A program made the position numbers and the translations under genes. A stretch of DNA of 64,000 nt from Alphaproteobacteria bacterium UBA3002 (GTDB lineage Bacteria; Pseudomonadota; Alphaproteobacteria; Rickettsiales; UBA3002): assembly GCA_002346425.1 (NCBI GenBank), contig DDZS01000035.1, positions 5,180 to 69,179 of the forward strand, read 5' to 3'. Positions 44,595-54,416 of this stretch are shown here, piece by piece (positions within the stretch are counted from its first letter, which is position 1; every line of letters starts with the position of its first letter). The notes under the pieces are model-generated. The model was not told the origin of the DNA. It did not search any database and saw only the letters and a program-made list of their open reading frames with translations.

Positions 44595-45701
44595 TTAGTA
44601 TAAAATCACGCTGCGAATCGACTCGCCTTTGTGCATCAGGTCGAACGCCGTGTTGATCTCATCCAGCGGCATGGTGTGCGTCACCAGTGAATCAATATTG
44701 ATTTTGCCGTCCATATACCAATCGACGATTTTCGGCACATCGGTGCGGCCACGTGCGCCGCCAAAGGCCGAACCGCGCCAGACACGGCCCGTCACCAGTT
44801 GGAAAGGTCGCGTGGCAATTTCCTTGCCCGCGCCCGCAACGCCGATAATCACCGATTCGCCCCAGCCTTTGTGACAGCATTCCAGCGCCTGGCGCATCAC
44901 ATCGACATTGCCGATACATTCGAAACTGTAATCCACCCCGCCTTTGGTCAGATCGACAATCGCTTCGACGACATTGTCGACGTCTTTCGGGTTGATGAAA
45001 TCGGTCATGCCGAATTGCTCGGCCATTTTACGTTTCGAGGGATCGAGATCCACGCCTATGATGCGGTCGCAGCCCACCATGCGCGCGCCCTGAATCACGT
45101 TCAGGCCAATATTGCCTAACCCAAAGACCGCCACCGTGCTTCCGGGCTCGACTTTCGCATCCCATACCACCGCACCAATGCCGGTGGTCACACCGCAACC
45201 AATGGTACAGATTTTATCAAATGGCGCATCCTCGCGCACTTTAGCGACGGCGATTTCCGGCAATACGGTAAAGTTGGAGAAGGTCGAGGTGCCCATATAA
45301 TGCAGCACCTTGTCGCCGTTCCAAGAGAAGCGGCTGGAGCCGTCGGGCATCACGCCTTTGCCTTGCGTTTCGCGGATCGCCTGACAGAGATTGGTTTTCG
45401 GATGCAGGCAAAAATCGCATTCGCGGCATTCCGGCGTATAAAGCGGAATCACATGATCGCCCGGTTTTACCGAGGTCACGCCTGCGCCAACTTCGCGCAC
45501 GATGCCCGCGCCTTCATGCCCAAGAATCGCCGGAAACGCGCCTTCGGGATCTTCGCCCGAGAGCGTGAAGGCGTCGGTATGGCAAACGCCGGTGGCCATA
45601 TTCTCCACCAACACTTCGCCCGCTTTCGGACCTTCCAGATCGACCTCGTCAATGATCAGCGGTTCGCCCGCTTTCGTTGCAATCGCGGCACGTGTTTTCA
45701 T
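44595..45701 (-). CDS. frmA: S-(hydroxymethyl)glutathione dehydrogenase / class III alcohol dehydrogenase
   Basis: The 368-residue zinc alcohol dehydrogenase oxidises S-hydroxymethylglutathione to S-formylglutathione with NAD+. Catalytic zinc ligands are in [12 protein letters not shown] and [10 protein letters not shown], and structural zinc is in [15 protein letters not shown]. The Rossmann motif is [14 protein letters not shown]. An AGGAG site precedes ATG. It is followed by frmB, encoding the next step. The pathway detoxifies formaldehyde. Confidence 0.97.
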   Translation of the reverse strand: MKTRAAIATKAGEPLIIDEVDLEGPKAGEVLVENMATGVCHTDAFTLSGEDPEGAFPAILGHEGAGIVREVGAGVTSVKPGDHVIPLYTPECRECDFCLHPKTNLCQAIRETQGKGVMPDGSSRFSWNGDKVLHYMGTSTFSNFTVLPEIAVAKVREDAPFDKICTIGCGVTTGIGAVVWDAKVEPGSTVAVFGLGNIGLNVIQGARMVGCDRIIGVDLDPSKRKMAEQFGMTDFINPKDVDNVVEAIVDLTKGGVDYSFECIGNVDVMRQALECCHKGWGESVIIGVAGAGKEIATRPFQLVTGRVWRGSAFGGARGRTDVPKIVDWYMDGKINIDSLVTHTMPLDEINTAFDLMHKGESIRSVILY

Positions 45702-45717
45702 AAGACTCTCCTATGGG

Positions 45718-46716
45718 TTATGCTGCGGCGCTTTTGCTCGCGAACAGGCCTTCTACTGCGGCGCGTTCTTCACGCAGCTCTTTCTCGGTCGCGTCCATCC
45801 GCTCACGCGAGAAGTCGTTGATCTCGAGCCCTTGCACGATTTCATACTTCCCGTTTTTGCATGTTACCGGGTAACCGTAAATCACACCCGGCGCGATGCC
45901 ATAAGACCCGTCAGACGGAATCGCCATAGAGACATATTCGCCGTCTTTTGTGCCCTGTGCCCAGTCACGCATATGGTCGATCGCTGCCGAAGCCGCGCTT
46001 GCCGCCGAAGATGCGCCGCGTGCTTTGATGATCGCTGCGCCACGTTGTTGCACATCGGGAATAAAGGTCGATTCGTACCAACCCTGATCGACTTTGCTTA
46101 AGGCTTTTTCGCCCTTCACCGTCGCCTGATGCAGGTCGGGATATTGCGTGGAGCTATGATTGCCCCAGATAATCAGGTTTTTGACATCCGACGAATGCGC
46201 GCCGGTTTTTTCCGCCAACTGGCTCATCGCGCGGTTATGATCAAGCCGCACCATCGCGGTAAAGCATTTCGGATCGAGATCGGGCGCGTTCTGCTGCGCG
46301 ATAAGCGCGTTGGTATTCGCCGGGTTACCAACGACCAACACTTTCACGTCGCGTTTGGCATGCGCGTTCAGCGCCTTGCCCTGCGGCCCGAAAATGGCGC
46401 CATTGGCTTCCAGCAAGTCCTTACGTTCCATGCCCGCGCCGCGTGGACGCGCACCAACCAGAAATGCGAAATCGGCATCTTTGAAAGCGACATTCGCATC
46501 ATCCGTCGCGATGACGTCTTGCAAAAGCGGGAAGGCACAATCATTCAGCTCCATCACCACACCCTTCAACGCATCCAGCGCCGGGGTAATTTCCAGCAAT
46601 TGCAGAATCACCGGCTGATCTTTGCCGAGCATATCGCCCGAGGCTAAACGGAATAATAAGGCGTAACCGATATGGCCAGCCGCGCCGGTAATGGCAATAC
46701 GAACAGGTGCTTTCAT
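45718..46716 (-). CDS. mdh: Malate dehydrogenase (type with long, cytosolic-like N terminus)
   Basis: The 332-residue NAD-dependent malate dehydrogenase starts [22 protein letters not shown] (Rossmann loop). It has the [13 protein letters not shown] substrate loop and the [11 protein letters not shown] segment before the catalytic-His region [13 protein letters not shown]. This layout is of the Actinobacteria/Burkholderia/eukaryotic cytosolic type, whereas most alphaproteobacteria use a shorter LDH-like enzyme. A GGGAGAA site precedes ATG 46716. It is 16 bases upstream of frmA, so they may be cotranscribed, though functions differ. Confidence 0.95.
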   Translation of the reverse strand: MKAPVRIAITGAAGHIGYALLFRLASGDMLGKDQPVILQLLEITPALDALKGVVMELNDCAFPLLQDVIATDDANVAFKDADFAFLVGARPRGAGMERKDLLEANGAIFGPQGKALNAHAKRDVKVLVVGNPANTNALIAQQNAPDLDPKCFTAMVRLDHNRAMSQLAEKTGAHSSDVKNLIIWGNHSSTQYPDLHQATVKGEKALSKVDQGWYESTFIPDVQQRGAAIIKARGASSAASAASAAIDHMRDWAQGTKDGEYVSMAIPSDGSYGIAPGVIYGYPVTCKNGKYEIVQGLEINDFSRERMDATEKELREERAAVEGLFASKSAAA

Positions 46717-46821
46717 GAAATTTTCTCCCTTGGTTGCGTGATAGATAAGTCCTGTCATAGCAGAAACAAGGCAAAGCTGTCATTGAATTTGCGCCGGACA
46801 CGTGGCATAAGCGCTTCCAAT

Positions 46822-46898
46822 GGTCCCGTAGCTCAGCTGGATAGAGTGTCAGATTCCGAATCTGAAGGTCGTGGGTTCGAATCCCGCCGGGACCACCA
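46822..46898 (+). tRNA. tRNA-Arg(CCG)
   Basis: The 77-base cloverleaf has acceptor GGTCCCG/CGGGACC, anticodon stem TCAGA/TCTGA with loop TTCCGAA (anticodon CCG, arginine CGG), T loop TTCGAAT, discriminator A and encoded CCA. It sits in the divergent-side spacer of mdh. No duplicated end is seen nearby. Confidence 0.97.
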
Positions 46899-46913
46899 TT
46901 CTAGTAAGAATAA

Positions 46914-47588
46914 TTAATTCTTATATCGGGCAGGCGTTACGCAAACATTGCGCCAATAGGTCACAAAAGTGACAATATCTTGCACATACATGTCTGATTG
47001 CGCGTTTTTTTGGATATAGCCGCTGGCGTGTGCGTCATACGCCGCTAATAGATCCTGCACGCGAATACTATTACTCAGCATCACCACGGGCAGTTGTTTA
47101 AAGCTAGATTTTTTCAACTCTTTCAAGGCATCGATGCCATTGGTGCGCGGCATATTAATGTCCATTAAAATCACATCCGGTAACGCACTCATAGATTTTA
47201 ACGTCTGCAGTAGTTTATCCGCTTCATAGACATGAATGATTTCAACGGGCGTATCCGTTTCCTGAATCGCTTCCATCAATAAAATAACATCTGCTGAGTC
47301 ATCTTCCACAATCATTAACCGGAGTTTACGCGGTTCTTCTCGTGTTAGCAGTGTTGGCGCTGTCACGGGCTCTTCATTCAATCCCTCCAATAAGTCAGAA
47401 GCTTCAAGGTTCAGGCATCGCGCTAATGGGATGAGTTTGCTAACGCTGATTGTGTTTTCGCCCGATTCGTAGCGCTGGATCTGTTGCGCAGAAAGCTGCA
47501 GAAGCTCACCAAGTTCAGCCTGACTCAACCCCAATTGCGTGCGCCGCTGCTTTATCTTTTTTCCTAAAACAACATCGATCTGTTTCAT
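46914..47588 (-). CDS. XRE-type HTH protein fused to a response-regulator receiver
   Basis: The 224-residue protein has an N-terminal helix-turn-helix of the XRE family (RRTQLGLSQAELGELLQLSAQQIQRYE) and, after a linker, a C-terminal receiver domain (LRLMIVEDDSADVILL, phospho-Asp in VILMDINMPRTNG, conserved Lys in GYIQKNAQS). This order is the reverse of ordinary response regulators. Start ATG 47588 follows a GGGGG-type site. It is divergent from a soluble chemoreceptor gene; either may share regulation. The target DNA and kinase are unknown. Confidence 0.88.
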   Translation of the reverse strand: MKQIDVVLGKKIKQRRTQLGLSQAELGELLQLSAQQIQRYESGENTISVSKLIPLARCLNLEASDLLEGLNEEPVTAPTLLTREEPRKLRLMIVEDDSADVILLMEAIQETDTPVEIIHVYEADKLLQTLKSMSALPDVILMDINMPRTNGIDALKELKKSSFKQLPVVMLSNSIRVQDLLAAYDAHASGYIQKNAQSDMYVQDIVTFVTYWRNVCVTPARYKN

Positions 47589-47730
47589 ATGCCCCCCTTT
47601 TAAGGGATTTATCGTACAGCAAATAATCAAAGCTTTAAAGTCTTAGAAAATCATCTGACAATGAGACTACTCACAAAAAACCAATTGGCAGTAAAATAAC
47701 CTACTAATCTTTCTTGTTATTTTTGGAATT

Positions 47731-47751
47731 ACCCGTCTGACGGGTTTTATT
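47731..47751 (+). terminator. Terminator-like hairpin in the divergent spacer
   Basis: ACCCGT (47731-47736) pairs with ACGGGT (47740-47745), with a short CTG loop, followed by TTTATT. It lies in the 253-base spacer between divergent genes, about 90 bases before the chemoreceptor start. If it is in that leader it could attenuate; otherwise its role is unclear. Confidence 0.4.
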
Positions 47752-47841
47752 GCCTCAATTATCACGTCCAATATAACCACATTTTTCTCTATGATTATTA
47801 ATAGATAAACACACATAAAAAATTAATTTTAAGGAGCCCAA

Positions 47842-49545
47842 ATGAAACTTTTCTCCGGTACTCGCACACAAAAAAGCGCTCAGGAGTTAACCGCTTTACA
47901 GCGGTCGATGGCGGTTATTCGTTTTACTCCTGAGGGTATAATTTTAGATGCTAATGATAATTTTCTAACCGCCACTGGCTATGACGTAGAAGAAGTGGTG
48001 GGTCATCACCACCGTATGTTTATGGATCCTACCGAAGCGGCTACGTCTGATTATGAGACATTTTGGAAGCAGTTGGCGCAGGGAGAGTTTCTGTCCGGTC
48101 AATTCCGACGCATTGCAAAATCCGGTGCCGATCTCTGGATTGAGGCCACCTATAATCCTATCCTGGATAACGACGGGAAGGTGATCGAGGTGGTGAAATA
48201 TGCCAGTGATGTGACACAAGAAAAATTGCTGAGCGCCGATTATAATGGGCAATTACAGGCCATTTCAAAAGCGATGGCGGTCATTGAGTTTGATCCAGAT
48301 GGGAATATCCTCCGGGCGAATGATAATTTTTTAGCCGCAATGGGCTATACGTCTGAAGAAGTAATCGGCCAGCATCATCGCATCTTTGTCGATGCCGCTT
48401 ATGCTAATAGCGACGACTATGCTCAGTTATGGACACGTCTTCGTGACGGTCATCATGTAAGCGACGAATTTCAACGCTTTGGCAAAGATGGTAAAGAAGT
48501 CTGGATTCAGGCCAGCTACAATCCTATCCTCGACATGAATGGCAAGCCCTTCAAAGTCGTCAAATATGCGACGGATATCACGGCGTCTAAGTTACAAAAT
48601 GCCTATTTTGCCGGGCAGATAGAAGCGATCGGCAAATCGCAAGCCGTGATTGAATTTGATATCAATGGCATTATCCAAACCGCCAACTCGGTTTTCTTAA
48701 CCGCAGTGGGATATCGGTTGGATGAAATCCAAGGTCAGCACCATCGTATTTTTGTGGCACCCGAAGAACGCGACAGCAAAGAATATACGGATTTTTGGGC
48801 ACGCTTAAAATCTGGCCAGTATGATGCACGGGTGTATAAACGCCTGCGTAAAGACGGCAGCGAAATATGGATTCAGGCCTCCTATAATCCGATTAAAGAT
48901 GCGAATGGCATCCCCTATAAAGTCGTTAAATATGCGACCGATGTGACGCGGGTGATCCAAACTTCCGGCATGGCGCAGGAAAGCGTCTATAACCTGCAAA
49001 GTGTCGCTACCGCGGTTGAGGAGTTATCGGCTTCTGTAAAAGAAATTAGCTCCAACATGGTCGATTCGAATAATTCGACCTCTGGCATTCTGCAAAGCTC
49101 GATTCAGACGTATGGCGAGACGGAGCGTTTGGTAAGTAGTGTGGAAAAAATGAGCGACGTGGTCAATTTGATCAATGATATCGCTGGCAAAATCAATCTT
49201 CTTGCTCTGAACGCGACCATTGAATCGGCGCGCGCAGGGGAAGCGGGCAAAGGCTTTGCCGTCGTGGCCTCGGAAGTGAAAACGCTGGCGACCCAGACCG
49301 CGAAAGCGACTGACGAGATCGCCGAAGAAATCTCGGCCCTGCAAACCATCGCGCGCACCGTTGCGGAAAGCGTGAATCATATCCGTAACGACGCGCAAAC
49401 CGTCAGCGAGAAGGTAGCCAGCACCGCTTCTGCCATTGAAGAACAAAGCGCAGTAACCAGCGAAATATCCGGCAATACGCAACGCGTCGCCGGTTCAATT
49501 GAAGAGATCGCGTATCGTATCAACGAATTATCGGCGGTGAATTAA
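47842..49545 (+). CDS. Soluble triple-PAS methyl-accepting chemotaxis protein
   Basis: The 567-residue protein has three tandem PAS domains of about 122 residues each (about 15-135, 136-257, 258-378) that are clearly similar to one another: each has a GYxxEE/GQHHRIF-type segment and an [12 protein letters not shown] strand. A chemoreceptor signalling domain follows with the hairpin tip [30 protein letters not shown]. No transmembrane helix or HAMP domain is visible, so it is a cytoplasmic receptor, probably for redox, gas or metabolic signals. An AAGGAG site precedes ATG 47842. It is divergent from the HTH-REC gene. Confidence 0.94.
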   Translation: MKLFSGTRTQKSAQELTALQRSMAVIRFTPEGIILDANDNFLTATGYDVEEVVGHHHRMFMDPTEAATSDYETFWKQLAQGEFLSGQFRRIAKSGADLWIEATYNPILDNDGKVIEVVKYASDVTQEKLLSADYNGQLQAISKAMAVIEFDPDGNILRANDNFLAAMGYTSEEVIGQHHRIFVDAAYANSDDYAQLWTRLRDGHHVSDEFQRFGKDGKEVWIQASYNPILDMNGKPFKVVKYATDITASKLQNAYFAGQIEAIGKSQAVIEFDINGIIQTANSVFLTAVGYRLDEIQGQHHRIFVAPEERDSKEYTDFWARLKSGQYDARVYKRLRKDGSEIWIQASYNPIKDANGIPYKVVKYATDVTRVIQTSGMAQESVYNLQSVATAVEELSASVKEISSNMVDSNNSTSGILQSSIQTYGETERLVSSVEKMSDVVNLINDIAGKINLLALNATIESARAGEAGKGFAVVASEVKTLATQTAKATDEIAEEISALQTIARTVAESVNHIRNDAQTVSEKVASTASAIEEQSAVTSEISGNTQRVAGSIEEIAYRINELSAVN

Positions 49546-49566
49546 GGACCGCGGTAAAAGCGTTAT

Positions 49567-49649
49567 GGCAAGGTGCCCGCAGCCGACACCTTTGTGACTA
49601 AACTAAGCTCCGAGTCACCTGTGTTCCGGCATAAAGCGGAACCTTGCCA
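49567..49649 (+). other. Structured intergenic element with nested hairpins
   Basis: GGCAAGGT (49567-49574) pairs with ACCTTGCC (49641-49648). Inside lie GTGACT/AGTCAC (49594-49599 with 49613-49618) and CCG-centred GTTCCG/CGGAAC (49623-49628 with 49637-49642), the last partly competing with the outer stem. The layout suggests a multi-branched RNA or a complex terminator after the chemoreceptor gene. It has no tRNA features. Confidence 0.45.
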
Positions 49650-49690
49650 GCTTCTATCCTTATTTAAGCAGCTCACATTCTATAAAAAAA

Positions 49691-50626
49691 TCAGGCGGCT
49701 TTATCGCTCGTTAGCTCGCGGAAAATGTCTTCGAGGTCGACTTCGCGGGTGGTGAGATCGTGAATGTGATAGCCCGCATCGCGGACTTTGGTGATAAGTT
49801 CGTCGAAGGAAATCTTGCTCGGCTGATATTTGACGCAAAGCTGCGTGTCGTTGGACTGATATTGCAGACCGCAGAGATTTTCATTTTCGGTAAAAGGTTT
49901 GTCCAGCGTCAGAATGAGTTCCTTGCTGTCGACGCCCTTCATCAGCGCATCCTTGCGGTCGCGGCGGATGATTTCGCCGTGATTAATGATGGCGATTTCA
50001 TCGCAGAGTTCTTCGGCCTCTTCCAAGTAATGCGTGGTCAGGAGAATCGTCGTGCCCTGCGCGTTCAGCTCGCGCACATATTTCCACAAAGATTGCCGCA
50101 GTTCAACATCGACCCCGGCAGTCGGTTCATCAAGAATCAGCACGTCGGGCTGATGCACCAGTGCTTTTCCGATCAGCAGGCGACGGCGCATCCCGCCCGA
50201 GAGGCGGCGGGCATTGACATCCGCCTTGTCGGCAAGGCCCATGGCATTGATAATTTCCTGCGTGCGCCGCTTGGATTTGGGCACGCCATAGTAACCCGCG
50301 TTAATTTCCAGCGCCTGCCGCACCGTGAAAAAGGTGTCGATGATCAATTCCTGCGGCACCACGCCGATCGACAGGTTGGCGGCGCGGGTATCGCTATCCA
50401 AATCATGGCCGCAAATCTCAACTGTGCCGCCGCTTTTGATCACCAGACCGGCGAGAATATTGATCAGCGTGGATTTTCCGGCCCCATTCGGCCCGAGCAG
50501 CCCGAAAAACGACCCGCGCGGGATTTCAAGGTCAATGCCCTTCAGCGCTACTTTCTCTTCGGCCTTTTTGCCGTCGCGATAGGTTTTACGTAAGGAAGAT
50601 ACACGGATGGCGGGGGCGAGACTCAT
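49691..50626 (-). CDS. ABC transporter ATP-binding protein (YadG/DrrA-like)
   Basis: The 311-residue nucleotide-binding protein has Walker A LLGPNGAGKSTLIN, the signature RRLSGGMRRRLL and Walker B VLILDEPTAGVD. A C-terminal DrrA-type extension is present. Such ATPases pair with ABC-2 type permeases for export. No permease gene is adjacent on this strand, so the partner is elsewhere. ATG 50626 is used; a TTG at 50644 is also in frame. The last part of the gene lies near the structured element at 49567-49649. Confidence 0.9.
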   Translation of the reverse strand: MSLAPAIRVSSLRKTYRDGKKAEEKVALKGIDLEIPRGSFFGLLGPNGAGKSTLINILAGLVIKSGGTVEICGHDLDSDTRAANLSIGVVPQELIIDTFFTVRQALEINAGYYGVPKSKRRTQEIINAMGLADKADVNARRLSGGMRRRLLIGKALVHQPDVLILDEPTAGVDVELRQSLWKYVRELNAQGTTILLTTHYLEEAEELCDEIAIINHGEIIRRDRKDALMKGVDSKELILTLDKPFTENENLCGLQYQSNDTQLCVKYQPSKISFDELITKVRDAGYHIHDLTTREVDLEDIFRELTSDKAA

Positions 50627-50668
50627 GGCAGGAATATGGGCCAACGGAAGGTAATAATCAAGCGCACC

Positions 50669-51091
50669 CTAGCGCCCGTGCGCGGCACCCGCCCCCGTGT
50701 CGGGCTGATCATAACTGGAAATAGCCGGATTAATCGGCTCAAGCGCGTGCATCAGGCTGCCACTGGCGGCTTGACTGTTACCATAGCGGCGGCTGCTTTC
50801 ATGCAGCAGTACATCATAGTAGCGTACCAGCGTAGCGTAAGTAATGCCTTTAGAGCGCGGTAATTTGGCGATTACTATTCCCTCCACCTCTGCGGTCCAG
50901 GCTTTCAAGACGTAATGCTGACCATCCCTGTCCAGACGCCCGGTAATGCAGACCTGCGTGCCCCCTCCCCGTCTCCGGCTGGCAATTAAACACGTGTCGC
51001 CGGATCGATTCACATGAGTTAGCGGAAAAGGTAACCCAGGGGGTTTTTGGCGAATATCGCAGGCGAGGGTGCTGGTTGCTGACATGCCCAA
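50669..51091 (-). CDS. Hypothetical protein
   Basis: The 140-residue protein has no recognised motif and is rich in Gly, Arg and Ser. It is open from TTG 51091, which is seven bases from a GGGAG site; an ATG at 51085 is an alternative. A central beta-rich stretch (TQVCITGRLDRDGQHYVLKAW) suggests a compact fold. It lies between the ABC ATPase and der, which have unrelated functions. Its codon use does not stand out. I assign no function. Confidence 0.5.
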   Translation of the reverse strand: MGMSATSTLACDIRQKPPGLPFPLTHVNRSGDTCLIASRRRGGGTQVCITGRLDRDGQHYVLKAWTAEVEGIVIAKLPRSKGITYATLVRYYDVLLHESSRRYGNSQAASGSLMHALEPINPAISSYDQPDTGAGAAHGR

Positions 51092-51133
51092 TCTGTAGCT
51101 CCCAACTATGACAATTTCATGACGGTTTTGCGT

Positions 51134-52486
51134 TTATCTTCCGTCATCGTCATACGGGTTTTTCCCCTTGCGCAACACCACGCGGATTGGCACTCCGGGC
51201 AGGTTGAAATCCTTGCGCAACCCGTTGATGAGGTAGCGGCGATAGGATTCGGCCAGATGCGCCATATTCAAATGCAACGCAAAGGTAGGGGGGCGCGTTT
51301 TCATTTGCGTCATATATTTCAGTTTGACGCGGCGATTGTTCTTTCCCAAAGGTGGGGTGTGCGTGGCGGTCATATCCGCCAGCCAGTCATTCAGCTTGGC
51401 TGTCGGAATCCGCTGATTCCAGACTTCATACATCTGGAACGCCGCGTCTAACACCGTCGTTATGCCCTTTTTATGTTCCGCGGAAATCGTCACAATCGGC
51501 AAATCGCGGAATTGCGGCATGACTTCGTCGACCCGGAAAGCAACCTCGCGCAGGAGGGGCTCACGATCCTCTTGCGCCACCTGGTCCCACTTATTCAATA
51601 CCAACACGCAGGCCCTGCCCTCTTCGCCAATCATATCGGCGATTTGCAAATCCTGCTTTTCCATAGGCATGGTCGCGTCCATCATCAACACCACCACATG
51701 CGCAAATTGAATCGCGCGGCGCGTGTCGGCAACCGCTAGCTTTTCGACTTTTTCATGAATATTCGCCTTGCGGCGCATGCCTGCGGTATCGACGAGTTTT
51801 AGCGGTTGGTCTTTATACAAATAATCCACCGCAATCGCATCACGCGTAATTCCCGCCTCTGGGCCGGTCAGCAGGCGATCTTCGTTGAGAAGGGCGTTGA
51901 TATAGGTGGATTTACCGACATTAGGGCGACCGCAAATTGCCAATTGCATGATCGGTGGCGTGCTATCTTCGTCTTCCGATTCCTCCGGCGGCTCTCCGAC
52001 ATGTTCGACGATGGCGTCATACAACTCGCCTAAGCCCATGCCATGTTCAGCAGAAAACAGGATCGGTGCGCCCAGACCCAATTCATAGGCTTCGCGTGCC
52101 CCTTCCTGCGCTTTTTTCACATCGGCTTTGTTGGCGAGCAAGACGACAGGCTTGCCGCTGCGCCGTACGATTTCGGCAAAATGCGCATCTGGCGGCGTAA
52201 TCCCTGCCGTCGCGTCGAAGACAAGCAGCACCAGATCGGCATCGGTAATGGCTGCCAGAGTTTGCTTGGTCATACGATCGGCCAAACTATCTTTTTCCGC
52301 CTGCTCCAGCCCGGCAGTATCTAAAATCGTAAACTCCAGCGGGCCAATTGACCCGTCGCCCGGACGGCGGTCACGCGTCACCCCCGGCTGATTGTCGACC
52401 AGCGCATGGCGCGTGCCCGTCAGGCGGTTAAACAGGGTCGATTTGCCGACATTCGGTCGGCCCAGTATCGCAATTGTCGGCTTCAT
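51134..52486 (-). CDS. der: Ribosome-assembly GTPase Der (EngA)
   Basis: The 450-residue protein has two tandem GTPase domains, each with GRPNVGKST P-loops (residues 8 and about 188), plus NKxD motifs (LANKADV, VLNKWDQV). A C-terminal KH-like domain and a basic end follow. Der is needed for 50S ribosome assembly. It directly follows bamB with a one-base overlap, an arrangement known in many proteobacteria. Confidence 0.97.
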   Translation of the reverse strand: MKPTIAILGRPNVGKSTLFNRLTGTRHALVDNQPGVTRDRRPGDGSIGPLEFTILDTAGLEQAEKDSLADRMTKQTLAAITDADLVLLVFDATAGITPPDAHFAEIVRRSGKPVVLLANKADVKKAQEGAREAYELGLGAPILFSAEHGMGLGELYDAIVEHVGEPPEESEDEDSTPPIMQLAICGRPNVGKSTYINALLNEDRLLTGPEAGITRDAIAVDYLYKDQPLKLVDTAGMRRKANIHEKVEKLAVADTRRAIQFAHVVVLMMDATMPMEKQDLQIADMIGEEGRACVLVLNKWDQVAQEDREPLLREVAFRVDEVMPQFRDLPIVTISAEHKKGITTVLDAAFQMYEVWNQRIPTAKLNDWLADMTATHTPPLGKNNRRVKLKYMTQMKTRPPTFALHLNMAHLAESYRRYLINGLRKDFNLPGVPIRVVLRKGKNPYDDDGR

Positions 52487-53793
52487 TATTCGTACCGCGT
52501 TAAAGTTGCGTCGGCATTTAGCAGATAAAGTGCGCCTTGGGCGATAACTGGCGTGGTGCGTACCCCGTCATCGACGTCGATTGCCTGCACCTGCACGCCG
52601 GTATTGAGGTCAAACACACGGATTTCACCAATATCATTGGCTAGCAGCACCGCCCCGTTGACCACCAGTGGCGCGGTATAATAAGGACGCGTTTCCTCTT
52701 CCGCACGCGCCAGATCGGTCACCCATTTGATGGCTTTGTCGCGGCGATTCACGGCCACTAGCTTGGCGTCCGATGTCAGTACTATAAGATAATCTTCCGC
52801 AATCCACGGGGTTTGATATCCGGCAATTTCCATATCCCATATTCCTCGGCCCGTTGTCAGTCGGTTGGCGACCATCAGGCCGTTATTGCTCAATGCATAG
52901 ACAATCCCATCGCGTATCAGCGGCGTCGCGTCAATCCCGCTTAAATTCGAGCTGGCGCTGGTATGCCGTGACACGCTTAGTGTATCCGACCAAAGCACAT
53001 AGCCATCTTCCGCGCGCAACGCGACCAATTCGCCCGACGTATAGCCCGCTATCACGAAGCCATTCTGATACGCAGGCGTCATACTGCCGAGATAGAGCGC
53101 ATTTTCGCGAATCCCGCGATGCGTCCAGATCAGCTTTCCGCTCTCCTGATCATAGGCCAGAAGCTTGTTTTCAATCGTTATCGCAAAAACCAGCGTATCC
53201 CCCGGTGTCGCCGGTGCGCGGAAAGGCACGTCGGGATGCTTATGCCATAACACCTCGCCAGTCAGGGCATTGAGCGCCGCAATATCGCCATAACCTGAAG
53301 TGACAAATAATTTGCCATTCTGCAGTGATAATCCTCCGCCCGCGGTTTCCGGCTCGTCTTCGCGCACCAGCTCGCTGGAACGCCAGACCACTTCGTCGAT
53401 TTCTTTTAGGCGATGCGCGCTGATATAGCCGCGCGAATCCATCGCATAGAGCAGCTCGCCTTCGATCACCGGTTGCGGCACTACCGGGGTTTCCCAGTCA
53501 TTGCCCTCGCCGACGCTTGCGCTTTCACGCTCCTGCAAACTACGTACCGCCAGTTGATCGGCGCCGATGGTTTGCAATGCGGTTTCATACAAAAAATCGC
53601 GGTTTAACTGCGGTGCGGGAAGCTTTAGCGTTTCTTCTTCTAAAAGCGGGTCAGGCTGCAATTGATTGGTGTAATCCAACACCGCAATCCGCTCGCCGGG
53701 TAACTTTACTTCCTGCGCATCTTCATTGCCCAGCCAATCGGGCACGTCGCAGGCAGCGAGCGCCAAAAGCAGGCCAAGTGCCAAAAAACGCAC
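52486..53793 (-). CDS. bamB: Outer-membrane assembly lipoprotein BamB
   Basis: The 435-residue protein has a lipobox (LLALAAC, Cys15) and repeated PQQ-like beta-propeller blades (for example GLSLQNGKLFVTSGYGDIAALNALTGEVLW). It is part of the BAM complex that inserts beta-barrel proteins. The C-terminal blade closes the propeller. It lies upstream of der and downstream of a YfgM-like gene, the common yfgM-bamB-der order. Confidence 0.95.
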   Translation of the reverse strand: MRFLALGLLLALAACDVPDWLGNEDAQEVKLPGERIAVLDYTNQLQPDPLLEEETLKLPAPQLNRDFLYETALQTIGADQLAVRSLQERESASVGEGNDWETPVVPQPVIEGELLYAMDSRGYISAHRLKEIDEVVWRSSELVREDEPETAGGGLSLQNGKLFVTSGYGDIAALNALTGEVLWHKHPDVPFRAPATPGDTLVFAITIENKLLAYDQESGKLIWTHRGIRENALYLGSMTPAYQNGFVIAGYTSGELVALRAEDGYVLWSDTLSVSRHTSASSNLSGIDATPLIRDGIVYALSNNGLMVANRLTTGRGIWDMEIAGYQTPWIAEDYLIVLTSDAKLVAVNRRDKAIKWVTDLARAEEETRPYYTAPLVVNGAVLLANDIGEIRVFDLNTGVQVQAIDVDDGVRTTPVIAQGALYLLNADATLTRYE

Positions 53794-53798
53794 GGCGC

Positions 53799-54413
53799 TT
53801 ATTCATCCCCCCGCTGCGATGCCAGATAATCCTGCAGCGGTTCAAGACGGTTTTGCTGAATCACGCTGGAAGCTTCGGGCAATGTGACGTCTTTTTCGCC
53901 CGCTTGCAGCGCTTCGGCAGCGACCATTTCATCGATATACGGTTTCATCGCCCCGTCATTACTGGCACAATCCGGCACTTCCTGAGGACGCTGGGCAACC
54001 AGCTGACTACAGGCCAGTTGCGCCAGGACACTATCGCGTGATGCGACATGCTCCAATGCGGGCAGCGCAACCTCTGGATCTTGAAGAACCGCTGCAACTT
54101 CAACCAATTTTAGCGCGGCAAGGGTTGCCAATGGGTGCGTGCTATCGGCCACCGGGGCCAGCAATTCCTGCGCTTCTTTGGCACTCGCCTCATCGCGCGC
54201 ATCTAACAGGCGATTGGCTTTCCATAAGGCATCGCTATAGGCGCTGGATTGGGCATTCTGCTCATTTTTCCAATATAAAAACGCCGCCGCCAGCACGACT
54301 ACCAAACCAATCAGCACCGCAATCGTTTTGCCGTAACTCGTCCAAAAATCCTGCATGCGTTGATCGCGCAATGCCTGATCGACTTCGCGCATCAATCCAT
54401 CATCTTGTGCCAT
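53799..54413 (-). CDS. YfgM-like tetratricopeptide protein, single-pass membrane
   Basis: The 204-residue protein has an N-terminal cytoplasmic part, one transmembrane helix (about residues 28-48, IAVLIGLVVVLAAAFLYW) and a periplasmic TPR-like region with alanine-rich helices. It matches the YfgM/TPR_21 family, reported as an ancillary subunit of the SecYEG translocon with chaperone partners. Its position before bamB and after guaA fits this family. The function is inferred from the family. Confidence 0.82.
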   Translation of the reverse strand: MAQDDGLMREVDQALRDQRMQDFWTSYGKTIAVLIGLVVVLAAAFLYWKNEQNAQSSAYSDALWKANRLLDARDEASAKEAQELLAPVADSTHPLATLAALKLVEVAAVLQDPEVALPALEHVASRDSVLAQLACSQLVAQRPQEVPDCASNDGAMKPYIDEMVAAEALQAGEKDVTLPEASSVIQQNRLEPLQDYLASQRGDE

Positions 54414-54416
54414 TGT

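Noticed and set aside
49760..50593. Open frame of 277 codons opposite the ABC ATPase
   Set aside because: Antisense to Walker A, signature and Walker B motifs of a real gene; its composition is that of a complement frame.
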